From positions 1 to 36,405 of the forward strand of contig CAZPHB010000021.1 of assembly GCA_964586595.1 (NCBI GenBank): DNA of 36,405 nt, in the 5' to 3' direction. Under the pieces are notes generated by a model. The model was not told the origin of the DNA. It saw only the letters and a list, made by a program, of their open reading frames with translations, and searched no databases. The position numbers were made by a program, and so were the translations under genes. Shown piece after piece: positions 16,399 to 25,391 of the stretch. The stretch is from REEB481 sp964586595 (GTDB lineage Bacteria; Bacteroidota; Bacteroidia; NS11-12g; UBA955). How positions within the stretch are numbered: position 1 is the first letter of the stretch; each line of letters opens with the position of its first letter.

Positions 16399-18222
16399 AT
16401 GTTCCGGATACGCACTTTTTTGTTTTTTCTGTGGATGGTTCCAGGCACAGCTTCGCTGCGTGGCCAGGGACAAAACGAGTTGCTGGCCCGGGAGTACTTC
16501 AGCAATGGTGAATATGACAAAGCTGCCGTGTTGTACGAACAGCTGGCCAGTGAAGACCCCTCATCGCTATACCTGTATGACCGCTACCTTCAGTGCCTGA
16601 TGGAACAGAATGCCTGGGATCAGGCCGGGAAATGGGTGAAGAAGCGTGCCCGCAAGTATCCTTTGCTTTGGCACTATAAGGTGGATGAAGGATACCTGAT
16701 GGATCGGCAGGGTCAGAAAGAACAGGCCATTGTGCTGTATGCGCGTCTGCATGAAGATGCTGCTCGTATGCCAGGCAATCAGGAGGAAAAACTGGCGGCA
16801 GCCTTCTCCAGAAGAAACCTTTTTTCCGAAGCCATACGCGCTTATGAACAGGCCCGTCGGAAGCAGGGTGACCCGAGGGCTTTTGGGTCGCAACTGGCTG
16901 ATCTTTATTCCCGCGTGGGAAATAAATCATTGGCACTGGAGGAAGACCTTACCCTGCTGGAATTTCGGGAAGTAGATTTACCGGAGTTGAAGGGGGAGCT
17001 GTCTGCCTGGCTTGAAGAAAGCGATTATCCCATACTCCGTGATGCGCTCCTCAAACGGCTGCAGCGCAATCCGGATCACCCGGATCTGTACGCTTTGCTG
17101 CAGTGGACGTATGTTCAGCTGAAAGATTGGAATGGCGCGCTGATTCAGGCGAAAGCCACCGACCGCAGGCAACGTCAGGAAGGGTACATCGTATATGAAC
17201 TGGCTGCACTGATGTCCGCGAACGGGCAGTTTCAGCAAGCTGCAGGCGCCCTGGAGTTCATCTTCAAAACCTATCCAAACAGTCAGTTCTACGAACTGGC
17301 GAAAACCGGCTGGCTCAACAACAGGGCACAGCAGCTGGAACAGGATACCGGCAACCGTACTTCCGCCTGGGAAAGCCTCGCTGCCGATTGCGAAACTGAG
17401 CTGCGCAGGCAAGGTTATCAGCCCTATAATGCGCCGGTCACGCTGCTGTTAAGCAAGATTTACCTCAGGCACCTGCATCAGGAAACACGAGGGATTGAAG
17501 TGCTGGAACGCGCGGTGGAAAGTCCGGCATACCGGGGAATTGAACAGGCAGCCATGAAGCTGGAGCTTGCAGATGCGTACCTTGCCTCGGGAGATGTTTG
17601 GGAGTCTGACTTGCTTTATGGTCAGGTAGATCGGGCATTTCCCGAAGAAGCCATAGGGCAGGAGGCCCGTTTCCGCAGGGCCAGGCTCAGCTATTTCCGC
17701 GGGGAGTTTGAATGGGCGCAAACCCAGCTGGAAGTGCTGAAAGGCGCTACCACCCAGCTGATCTCCAACAACGCCATCCGGCTGTCACTAATCATCCAGG
17801 ACAACATAGGCATGGACAGCAATGAAACCGCCATGAACCTGTATGCCCAGGCCGAGCTGAAACTCATGCAGCACCGAACAGCCGAAGCCACACAGCTGCT
17901 GGACAGCATCAACCAATTGTTTCCCGTGCACAGCCTGCGCGACGACATTGTGTTTACCCAGGCGCAAATCTGTGAAGAAGAAGGACGCTTTGCTGAAGCT
18001 GCCGCCCTGTACGAAAAGGTGGCCACGGTCTATGCTTACGACATCCTGGCCGACAACGCCTGGTACCAACTGGGTATCATCTGCAAAGACAAGCTGAACA
18101 AGCCGGAACAAGCCAAGGCCGCATTCGAAGCCATCATCCTCAAATACCCGGGCAGCCTTTTTGTGGTGGAAGCGCGCAAGTTCTACAGGGCTTTGCGCGG
18201 CGATCAGATGCAGGAACCCTGA
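16399..18222 (+). CDS. Secreted tetratricopeptide-repeat protein
   Basis: A 607-residue exported protein. The signal peptide (MFRIRTFLFFLWMVPGTASLRGQG) is followed by TPR-like helical pairs throughout, for example AREYFSNGEYDKAAVLYEQL near the start and AQICEEEGRFAEAAALYEKV near the end, and the C-terminus resembles the YfgC/BamD-type KAAFEAIILKYPGSLFV pattern. TPR proteins are protein-protein scaffolds, and periplasmic or outer-membrane location is inferred from the signal peptide. No enzyme motif is present. The start at 16399 is chosen because an earlier TTG overlaps the promoter. It has its own promoter after the glycosyltransferase gene, so it may not depend on the upstream operon. Confidence 0.8.
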   Translation: MFRIRTFLFFLWMVPGTASLRGQGQNELLAREYFSNGEYDKAAVLYEQLASEDPSSLYLYDRYLQCLMEQNAWDQAGKWVKKRARKYPLLWHYKVDEGYLMDRQGQKEQAIVLYARLHEDAARMPGNQEEKLAAAFSRRNLFSEAIRAYEQARRKQGDPRAFGSQLADLYSRVGNKSLALEEDLTLLEFREVDLPELKGELSAWLEESDYPILRDALLKRLQRNPDHPDLYALLQWTYVQLKDWNGALIQAKATDRRQRQEGYIVYELAALMSANGQFQQAAGALEFIFKTYPNSQFYELAKTGWLNNRAQQLEQDTGNRTSAWESLAADCETELRRQGYQPYNAPVTLLLSKIYLRHLHQETRGIEVLERAVESPAYRGIEQAAMKLELADAYLASGDVWESDLLYGQVDRAFPEEAIGQEARFRRARLSYFRGEFEWAQTQLEVLKGATTQLISNNAIRLSLIIQDNIGMDSNETAMNLYAQAELKLMQHRTAEATQLLDSINQLFPVHSLRDDIVFTQAQICEEEGRFAEAAALYEKVATVYAYDILADNAWYQLGIICKDKLNKPEQAKAAFEAIILKYPGSLFVVEARKFYRALRGDQMQEP

Positions 18223-18277
18223 TTTTTTTCGTCAAGCCCGGCTGCCTATCGTGTAAAAAAATCTGCACTTTTGCAGC

Positions 18278-19753
18278 ATGCAGCTAAAGCGGGGGGCTTG
18301 GATTGCAATGCTGTTGCTCAGTTTGGTCATGCACTGGCCACATCTGAAAAAAGACCTGATCAGCATTCATGTTTGGCGGCAAACACAAACGCAGGCCACC
18401 ATTCGGGCATTCTATGAAGAAGACATGAACATCCTGCACCCGCGGCGGGACGAACGCGGTGATGGTGACGGGATCTTTCTGATGGAATTTCCACTCATGC
18501 AGTGGTCCGTTGCCGCACTCTGGAAACTCACCGGTCCGCAGTTGTGGGTGAGCCGCCTGTTTATGTTTCTCTGTTATTGTCTGGCAGCGCTGGCACTCGG
18601 CAAACTGATCCGGCAGCTGCTGAACTCAGAGGTTGCCGCTTTTGTTGCTGCCGGCGGCTTGCTCTTTTCTCCTGCGTTTTACTACCACGGCATCAATCCC
18701 ATGCCCGACAATCTTGCGCTGTGTTTGTCGCTGTGGGGCATGGCCTGGTTCTTTCAATACGTTGGCAACGGAAGCCGCCTGCACCTTTTTCTGGGCGGTG
18801 TTGCCCTGGCCGCCGGGGTGGCAGTGAAGCTGCCGTTTATTGTTTGGTACGCCGCGCCGGGCTGGTATTTTCTGCAGCAATTATGGCGTACAAAAACCCT
18901 GAAGAACCTCTGGATTCAGGGCATGATATTCTTTCTCCCCATAATGTTGCCGCTTTCCTGGTATGCCTGGGTAATTCCCCAATGGAAGGCGCATGTGATT
19001 ACCCAGGGTATTCTGGGGAACTGGGAAAGCCTGAGCAATACTTTGGGTTATATGGGCCACAACCTGGTGTCCACCTTGCCGGAGTTGCTGCTGGGTTATG
19101 TGCTGCTGCCATTGTTCCTTGCAGGTACGGTCTTGTTTTTTAGAAATCAGACGTATCGGCGCCCCGGATTTCCCGTACTGGCGGTTTGGTTTCTGGCCCT
19201 GGTGTTGTTCTACGTGTATGAAGCAAACGCCATCAGGAATGACCACGATTATTATTTCTATCCGTTTTATCCACTGGTGTTTTTGCCCGTTGGCCTGGCC
19301 GTAAAAGAGCTGGAAGGCAGTTCCGGTATTTGGCGAAAGTTGGCCCTGGGTGTCATCTTGCTGGCACCATTGAATACGCATCTGCGCATGCACCAGCGCT
19401 GGAATCCGGAAAATCCGGGTTTTAATGTGGATGTGCTGCGCCACAAAGCTGCCCTGCAGGCGGCGGTTCCGGAAAAAGCGCTGGTGGTTGCCGGAAACGA
19501 TGTATCCCATTTCATCTGGCTCTATCACCTTGATAAAAAGGGATGGTGTTTTGAAAAGGACGGACTTAGCGCCGATTCACTTCAATCCTGGCGTGCACGC
19601 GGAGCGGCCTTCATCTATTCCGACAGCCGTAAGCTGGAACGCCAACCCGACATTGCCGCACAATTCGATCGGCTGGTAGATTCCTTCGGAACCGTGCGCG
19701 TGTATGCCTTGAAGCCTGCAGTGCGGGCGCAGGTGCAGGCAGGTAAATTGTAA
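18278..19753 (+). CDS. Multi-pass membrane glycosyltransferase (GT39/ArnT-like)
   Basis: This 491-residue protein has about ten to twelve transmembrane segments and a short soluble C-terminus. The first periplasmic loop after helix 1 contains HVWRQTQTQATIRAFYEED, resembling the DE/WR-type loop of lipid-linked-sugar transferases (dolichyl-phosphate-mannose transferase superfamily). Later parts include ISPA-like LLFSPAFYYHGINPMPDN. Such enzymes move a sugar from polyprenyl phosphate to a protein or glycan on the outer face of the inner membrane. It follows the TPR gene by 55 bases and converges on the multicopper oxidase gene with only 11 bases between stops. A weak -7-like CACTTTTG (18266-18273) sits just before the ATG. 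Confidence 0.75.
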   Translation: MQLKRGAWIAMLLLSLVMHWPHLKKDLISIHVWRQTQTQATIRAFYEEDMNILHPRRDERGDGDGIFLMEFPLMQWSVAALWKLTGPQLWVSRLFMFLCYCLAALALGKLIRQLLNSEVAAFVAAGGLLFSPAFYYHGINPMPDNLALCLSLWGMAWFFQYVGNGSRLHLFLGGVALAAGVAVKLPFIVWYAAPGWYFLQQLWRTKTLKNLWIQGMIFFLPIMLPLSWYAWVIPQWKAHVITQGILGNWESLSNTLGYMGHNLVSTLPELLLGYVLLPLFLAGTVLFFRNQTYRRPGFPVLAVWFLALVLFYVYEANAIRNDHDYYFYPFYPLVFLPVGLAVKELEGSSGIWRKLALGVILLAPLNTHLRMHQRWNPENPGFNVDVLRHKAALQAAVPEKALVVAGNDVSHFIWLYHLDKKGWCFEKDGLSADSLQSWRARGAAFIYSDSRKLERQPDIAAQFDRLVDSFGTVRVYALKPAVRAQVQAGKL

Positions 19754-19764
19754 TGCGTCTGTAA

Positions 19765-21753
19765 TCAGCGATTTCCCACCGTAAACAGGGCTTGTAGTCC
19801 CGTTTCTGGCAGCCGTAAGATGTATGATCCCGGTGCAAGCTTTTGCAGGGAAATACCGGAGTTGCGTTGCTCGAGGATTCCACCATGCACCAGCTTTCCA
19901 TCACTGCTGAACAGCTGGTAAGCTTGCCGCGCTTGAACTGCTGCAGGAAGCATCACATGCAATACATCTTCCGCAGGATTTGGCCAGACGCGCACCGCTG
20001 ACGCAGCCGTTTCCCATACGTTCATGGAGCTGATGTTCAGCACAGCGGCTTCGCTGGTGAAGGTGCAGGAGTCGCGCTTCAGGATGCAGCGGAAAAACTG
20101 ATTGTGGTTTTGTGCGCCTACATTGGAAACGAAAAGTGTAGGGGTTTGCACCCCCTGATATTGCCCGGCGTTGCTCAGGTTCTGGAACCCGAAGCCTGCA
20201 TCTGTTTGCCATTGATAGCTGAAGCCGGAATCAGCACTTTTTGCCGTGAACTGCACGTTGGCACCGATGGAAGCAATGGTATCGCGGGGCTGCTCCAGGT
20301 TTGTCTTACAGGGTGAAACCACCAGAAACTGTCCCATCATGCCGCCGTCTTCATGCGTGAGGATGTGGCAATGGTACATGTACGGAAAGCTGTCGCTGTA
20401 GTGGTCGGTAAATTTGGTGATGAAGCGCACCGTTCCATTACCACCGGGAACATGCACCACATCTTTCAGTCCCTGCAGGTGTGCAGGCGGTGCAGCGCCG
20501 TTGATGTCGAGGATGTAAAATGGCACATTGTGGATGTGGAATGGGTGGCCAATCGGAGTTTGGTTGCGCAGTTCCCAAATTTCAATATTCTCGAAGGGAA
20601 CGCGGTAGTTGATCACATTCATGTTGAAGTGCGCGCCGTTGATCAGGAACGGACCCTGGATGGCCGTAGGGCCCATCATCATCGGGCTGAAGGTGAGGCT
20701 GCGGGTGGCCTGGGCTTTGGCGGCATCCCATTTCACGTGTGTTACCAAGCCGGAAGGTGCGGTGGTGATGGGTTTTGACGTTCTGCCGACCACCTTCATG
20801 GTGAGCATATTGAAGTCGCTGCCGTTCAATGGATTGCTGCTGTATCCGGGAATGGTTTGTCCTGCGCCCATGCCCGGTTGTCTGGCTCCGTAAATGGCAT
20901 TGGCCAGTTCAGAACCATAGTTTTTCAGGAATATGGTTTGCCCTTCAAGGCCAGATAAATCCACCAGCAGTTCGGCGCGTTCACCCGGGGCCAACATGAT
21001 TCTGGTGAGGGTTACCGGTGCGGAAAGCAGTCCGCCGTCGCTGCCAATCATCTGAAAAGATTTATTGCCCGAAAGACCCACGTTGAAATATCGTTCGGAG
21101 GCACCGTTGAGCACCCGAAGGCGCACCATCTGAGCGGGTACATCCAGATTGGGCCTGATGGTTCCATTGATCATGAAGATGCTGTCCAGCGCCGTATGTG
21201 TGATGATTTGGTTTCCGGTGTCCAGGCATTTGCTCTGCAGGATGAGCGGAAAATCATCCACTCCATAGGTTCGCGGCAAAGTCAGTGCGGCTTCTTCTGC
21301 ATCGCGCACAATGATCAGGCCGGCGATGCCTTTTTGCACATGTTCATTCGTTTTTTCGTGGAGGTGGGGATGGTACCAATGCGTCGAAGCGCGGTCCAAC
21401 ACTTCAAAAGAAGGCGACCAGGTTCCATTATTGGGTATCACTATATGCGGGCCGCCGTCGTTCCAGGGTGCCACGTGCAAACCATGCCAATGGATGGTGG
21501 TTTCTTCACCAAGTTTGTTCGTTACTTCAATGCGCACTTGTTTTTGCTGTTGAAGGATGATGGTGGGAGCCAATACATCACCGTTGGCGCCCATGGTGGC
21601 TGTTTTTCGACCCGGTTTGAAGGAATGGCTTCCTTGCTGCAAGGTCAGTTTGATGTTGCTTCCACTGAGTGTATCAGGAATGAACAGCGGGTTTTGGGCC
21701 ATTATTGTGGTGCTGCCCAGTACCCATACGAACAGATGTTGCAGGTTTCGCAT
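19765..21753 (-). CDS. Multicopper oxidase with Ig-like domain and T9SS type A sorting tail
   Basis: A 662-residue secreted cupredoxin oxidase. All copper-binding motifs are intact: HWHGLH (H88, H90), HWYHPHLH (H125, H128, H130), HPFHIHN (H403, H406, H408), and YHCHILTHEDGGMMG (H461, C462, H463, H467, axial Met 472). After residue 485 comes an Ig-like segment (YQWQTDAGFGFQNL), and the last 75 residues are a T9SS type A domain (VRVWPNPAEDVLHV, GSYILRL). Export through T9SS implies cell-surface anchoring or release. It is the last gene of the eight-gene sulfur operon, 16 bases after the barrel gene. The substrate is unknown: laccase-like, cuprous or sulfur compound oxidation are all possible. 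Confidence 0.9.
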   Translation of the reverse strand: MRNLQHLFVWVLGSTTIMAQNPLFIPDTLSGSNIKLTLQQGSHSFKPGRKTATMGANGDVLAPTIILQQQKQVRIEVTNKLGEETTIHWHGLHVAPWNDGGPHIVIPNNGTWSPSFEVLDRASTHWYHPHLHEKTNEHVQKGIAGLIIVRDAEEAALTLPRTYGVDDFPLILQSKCLDTGNQIITHTALDSIFMINGTIRPNLDVPAQMVRLRVLNGASERYFNVGLSGNKSFQMIGSDGGLLSAPVTLTRIMLAPGERAELLVDLSGLEGQTIFLKNYGSELANAIYGARQPGMGAGQTIPGYSSNPLNGSDFNMLTMKVVGRTSKPITTAPSGLVTHVKWDAAKAQATRSLTFSPMMMGPTAIQGPFLINGAHFNMNVINYRVPFENIEIWELRNQTPIGHPFHIHNVPFYILDINGAAPPAHLQGLKDVVHVPGGNGTVRFITKFTDHYSDSFPYMYHCHILTHEDGGMMGQFLVVSPCKTNLEQPRDTIASIGANVQFTAKSADSGFSYQWQTDAGFGFQNLSNAGQYQGVQTPTLFVSNVGAQNHNQFFRCILKRDSCTFTSEAAVLNISSMNVWETAASAVRVWPNPAEDVLHVMLPAAVQARQAYQLFSSDGKLVHGGILEQRNSGISLQKLAPGSYILRLPETGLQALFTVGNR

Positions 21754-21769
21754 CAGTCAAATATCTACT

Positions 21770-23209
21770 TTAGAAATGGTAGTTCAGGATGAGGTTATAT
21801 AAAACCATATCGGTTTTATTAAATACGTATTTCAGGTTTTGATAGGTATCGCCGGCATTGCGTTTCAGCACTACCAGCAGTTGGACATCCAGACCCTGCA
21901 GAAATCCGTTTCGGAAATGGTAGCGCAGGTCGCTGTTGAGCTGCATATAGCTGGGCATTCCGTACTTGTTGAGGCGCGTATTGCGCACGTCGGGAAGCCG
22001 ATAATAACCGCCACCCAGGTTGTATTTGATGGCTTTGTTTCGGGAAGTCCAGCTGCTTTTCAGCACCAATGCATGCACATCGCCCAATCCTTCATTTCGT
22101 TCTCTGGGTAAAAAGGTGAAGAAGGGGTCGCGGCCCCATTCACGCGGCACGAGGTAACGGCCGGCTGCCGTGATGCGGTTGTAGTTGAGGCTGTGTTCCC
22201 AGGCGCCGGCGCGGTAACTGGTTTTTGCACCAAAGGTGAGCGAACGGGCGCCCCTTGACATGTAGGTTTTCTGCGGATCTTCATTTCCGCCGGTGCCCAG
22301 CGCATGTTGGGTAATGGTTTGAATGGATGCGCCGAGCTGCCTGTTTCCGGGCAGGTTGTTTATATAGTTCACCTGCGCCAGGGCAGCATAGGAAACGCCT
22401 TCGATCCACATATTCCACTGCTGCACATTGAACGCTGCCGAAGGTTTGTAATCCATACCCAGCATGCCCACGCCCTTGCTGTGCACGTTTCCCGCATAGC
22501 CTGAAGGGGTTCCGTCCGGGTTCAGCCCGGTGGGATAAACACCAATAGACTTACCACCGTGGTACCAATGAACGGTGCCACGTGGAGAAAGCGCATACAA
22601 CCAGCCTCCTTGTAAGTTCAGCTTATCACCTGTGTATCGTTCAACCCAAACGCCATCCACACCTGTTGGACGCATGCGGCCATCCTGAAGGTTGATGAAC
22701 GGGGTATTGATGAGTTGCTTTCCGAAGGCAATATGGAATTTCCCCTTGCTGTACTTCACAAAGAACTCTTCCAATCGGTCAATATGATGGCGGCTGCCAG
22801 GATCTTCCTGGTTGAAGAGTCCAACCTCGTAACGGTTTCCCTGGCCGGTAATCGGATCGGGTTTGGCCAGATTGTTGGAAAACACATGAAAGATGTAAAA
22901 TCCACTAACGCCAAATTGAAAACCTTTCCAGGATTTACTTTCGAAGCGAATGCCTCCGCCCGCGGCCAATGCCTGAAAATCGCTCAGGTTATGTCCATTG
23001 TCGGTAGCGCTGAAAAAACTTCGGAAATGTCCATGAAACTGTCCCGCCTTGAAGTACTGTACCAAGGCATCCGAATCGCTGTGCTGTTGTTGATGACCTC
23101 GCCATAAAGCCGGACGTTCCTGCAGCTCCTGATGTTGCGCCGAAAGATGCAAGGCGGCGGGCATCAGCATTGCTGCTGCCATGATGCGCAACAGCTTGTG
23201 TACTTTCAT
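21770..23209 (-). CDS. Outer-membrane barrel protein, OprD-like porin
   Basis: This 479-residue protein has a signal peptide (MKVHKLLRIMAAAMLMPAALHLSAQ). It then shows a long series of aromatic-flanked beta strands ending in MVLYNLILNYHF with a terminal Phe, as expected for a BAM-inserted barrel. The early region (FHGHFRSFFSATDN, AAGGGIRFESKSWKGFQFGVSG) and the segment EEFFVKYSKGKFHIAFGKQLINTPF are typical of OprD-family porins. It lies four bases after the dsrE-like gene inside the sulfur operon, so it is probably the entry or exit pore for the sulfur substrate. Selectivity is not determinable here. Confidence 0.75.
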   Translation of the reverse strand: MKVHKLLRIMAAAMLMPAALHLSAQHQELQERPALWRGHQQQHSDSDALVQYFKAGQFHGHFRSFFSATDNGHNLSDFQALAAGGGIRFESKSWKGFQFGVSGFYIFHVFSNNLAKPDPITGQGNRYEVGLFNQEDPGSRHHIDRLEEFFVKYSKGKFHIAFGKQLINTPFINLQDGRMRPTGVDGVWVERYTGDKLNLQGGWLYALSPRGTVHWYHGGKSIGVYPTGLNPDGTPSGYAGNVHSKGVGMLGMDYKPSAAFNVQQWNMWIEGVSYAALAQVNYINNLPGNRQLGASIQTITQHALGTGGNEDPQKTYMSRGARSLTFGAKTSYRAGAWEHSLNYNRITAAGRYLVPREWGRDPFFTFLPRERNEGLGDVHALVLKSSWTSRNKAIKYNLGGGYYRLPDVRNTRLNKYGMPSYMQLNSDLRYHFRNGFLQGLDVQLLVVLKRNAGDTYQNLKYVFNKTDMVLYNLILNYHF

Positions 23210-23213
23210 TTCT

Positions 23214-23654
23214 TCAGAATCCAGCCTTTATGTAGCTCCAACCCTGCTCTTGCCTTTCCACAATGGCAATAATTCCGGCCTTTACGAAACCGATGCCCGG
23301 CAGGATGCGCTCCTGTTCCACCTTGCGTTCCTTCATGGAAAATTCACAGGCGTAGAAGGCGATGCCTTTGCCCAACATGGTGTTGAGCTGACTGCCCACC
23401 ACGCTTTTGTCGCTGGTAAGCATATTCAGTCCGGGGCCGTGGCACACCACTTCAATTTGTGTGGTTGGCGCAACGGAGGTAATATTCTGCAGTTGTTTCA
23501 TCAGGGCCTTGTGCGACTGGGTATCGCCGCTCACCATCTGGAAAATAATGCGGTGTGGCTTTGGTTTGTGTTCGGGTATGGCCTGTGCGGATAGAATGCC
23601 GGGCAGGGTCAGCAACAAAAGACTCAGTTGCAGCATATATTTAAACTTGTTCAT
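23214..23654 (-). CDS. Secreted DsrE/DsrF-like sulfur-relay protein
   Basis: A 146-residue protein with a signal peptide (KYMLQLSLLLLTLPGILSAQ) and a DsrE-fold domain. It has two Cys in conserved positions: C71 in VVCHGPGLNML and C103 in FYACEFSMKER. The C-terminus GWSYIKAGF is typical of this subfamily. DsrE-type proteins carry persulfide sulfur on Cys in sulfur oxidation. Its export to the periplasm puts it alongside the SoxB-like hydrolase and TsdA-like cytochrome. It is fourth from the end of the operon's coding potential, 17 bases after the soxB stop and 4 bases before the porin. Sulfur-carrier activity is inferred, not shown. Confidence 0.85.
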   Translation of the reverse strand: MNKFKYMLQLSLLLLTLPGILSAQAIPEHKPKPHRIIFQMVSGDTQSHKALMKQLQNITSVAPTTQIEVVCHGPGLNMLTSDKSVVGSQLNTMLGKGIAFYACEFSMKERKVEQERILPGIGFVKAGIIAIVERQEQGWSYIKAGF

Positions 23655-23671
23655 GAGGTGTGGTTTGATGT

Positions 23672-25372
23672 TTAACGGAATTGATAATCAACGCCATAAA
23701 CCTGCGTGAGCAGGGTGGAAGGCGCGTCGAGGGCGATGGCATTGCCCGGAGGTACAGGTTCTACAGGGGAGTGTTTTGAGAGGTAGTTTTTGACGCAGGA
23801 ATGCAGGGTATGTGCGGTTGTGCGCAGTTCCTGCACATTGCGCATGCGGCAAAGCATGTCGGCAGGATCGCCGTCGCGTTCACAGGCGCTTATGGTGTAG
23901 GTTTTTGTGAGGTCAAGCGCCTCGCCCCCGATGAGTACACGCTGCACCCTTTTGCCGGCTTCTTCAAAAGCCTTGAATTCCACCTGCATGCCTTTGAATT
24001 TCACCACCCAACCGCCGAAGCGTTTGGAGGCATCTTTAGCGAATACGTTGTTCAGTTCCTTTTCGAGCCACTGCATCAATTGGGCGCCACTTACTTTGCC
24101 GATACGCACAGGCGTATCGAAGGGAAGCATATCCCACAGGTAAGATTCTGTAATTGGAATCAAACCTTCTGCATTGGCTGTAGATAGGGGCGGGCAAAAG
24201 CGGAAACCGTTCGACAAAACGATATCTGCTTCAGGCAATTGATCGTTCAAGGCATTAAGGATCAGGGTGTCAATGGTATTCTCGATCACGAAATAGCGGT
24301 ACAAGGGCAGCTTGCTGTATCCGATAATCTTGTCGCCTTCGGCTTTGTAGTTTTGCTCTTCTGCGGCAATCAGTGCTGCCATCGTTTTATCAGGCTTGGC
24401 GTTTTGCGCTCCGATTTCGGTCAGCTCATAAGATTGCGAAACCACTTTGCCGTCCTTCACTTCAAGACTCAGCTGCCCAACGAAAGAACCGAAGGCACCG
24501 GGTTCCACCACTTTGGCGTAGGTGCATTCAATTGGTTTGCGCACCCGTTCGTGGGTATCGCCGCCCAGGATGTAATCCACGCCTTCACAGGCCGGATGGT
24601 TGGCTAGGTGAATTTGTTGAGAAAGGCCCATGTGGGCAAGCACCAGAACTATATCGCAAGCTTCCTGTTCGCGCAAAACCTTTACATAATGGGCCAGGTT
24701 TTCTTCCGCCTTGGTATATACAATGCCTTTGCTGTAGTTGGGTGACTGTCGGATGGGCACCAGATGGTCGGTATAGCCGAGAAACCCAATCCGGACGCCT
24801 GCAACGTACCATACGTAATAGGGCTGGAAGATGTGCAGACCGGGTTTTCCTTCGCCGGAATCGTGGAACATATTGGTGCAAACCTTGGGTGCAGACAATC
24901 CGCCGAGCAGTTCCTGCATGGCCTTCTTGTAGTACATTACATCCCAGTTTCCGGGCAGGTACAGGTCGTACCCAAGGCGGTTGAGCAAGGGTACCATGGC
25001 GCGCCCCTTTGTATTCCAGGCGAGCAGGCTGCCTTGGAACATGTCGCCGGTATCCACCGTCAATGTATGCGGATTCTTTTTCCGGAACGCGCGGAAATAG
25101 CCGTCAATAGCGGCATAACCACCGGCCTTTCGGAACACGGCGCGATCGTTTTCCCAGAACATCTCATCGTGCGGATGAATTTGGCAATGTACATCGGTGG
25201 TTTGCAGGATGTGCACAAACGTGCTTCCCTTGCTTTCAGGCGCTGTGGATGCGTCATCGGGTTTGTTGAGCACATCGGGCAGGGCGCCTTGCAATCCTCC
25301 CGGCACAAGGAGTCCGGCTCCGGCGCTTAATGCACCCATTTTCTTTAAAAAATCACGTCGTTTTTGTGCCAT
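23672..25372 (-). CDS. soxB: SoxB-like thiosulfohydrolase (5'-nucleotidase/metallophosphoesterase fold), Tat-exported
   Basis: This 566-residue protein has a Tat signal (KRRDFLKK at 4-11, hydrophobic GALSAGAGLLVPGG). The metal-binding metallophosphoesterase motifs are DVH (D60, H62), DTGDMFQGS with D107/D110, GNWD in place of the GNHE of ordinary 5'-nucleotidases, LAHMG (H247) and GDTHER (D272, H274). The GN/GHW form, the GAFGSFVGQL block and the length match SoxB, which releases sulfate from the SoxY-bound thiosulfonate. No SoxYZ or SoxXA is visible, so a different sulfur carrier, or another substrate, is possible. It is the fifth gene of the operon, 19 bases after the TsdA-like gene. A secreted 5'-nucleotidase is the main alternative. 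Confidence 0.72.
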   Translation of the reverse strand: MAQKRRDFLKKMGALSAGAGLLVPGGLQGALPDVLNKPDDASTAPESKGSTFVHILQTTDVHCQIHPHDEMFWENDRAVFRKAGGYAAIDGYFRAFRKKNPHTLTVDTGDMFQGSLLAWNTKGRAMVPLLNRLGYDLYLPGNWDVMYYKKAMQELLGGLSAPKVCTNMFHDSGEGKPGLHIFQPYYVWYVAGVRIGFLGYTDHLVPIRQSPNYSKGIVYTKAEENLAHYVKVLREQEACDIVLVLAHMGLSQQIHLANHPACEGVDYILGGDTHERVRKPIECTYAKVVEPGAFGSFVGQLSLEVKDGKVVSQSYELTEIGAQNAKPDKTMAALIAAEEQNYKAEGDKIIGYSKLPLYRYFVIENTIDTLILNALNDQLPEADIVLSNGFRFCPPLSTANAEGLIPITESYLWDMLPFDTPVRIGKVSGAQLMQWLEKELNNVFAKDASKRFGGWVVKFKGMQVEFKAFEEAGKRVQRVLIGGEALDLTKTYTISACERDGDPADMLCRMRNVQELRTTAHTLHSCVKNYLSKHSPVEPVPPGNAIALDAPSTLLTQVYGVDYQFR

Positions 25373-25391
25373 AGGCTTTAGTTCTCAGGAG

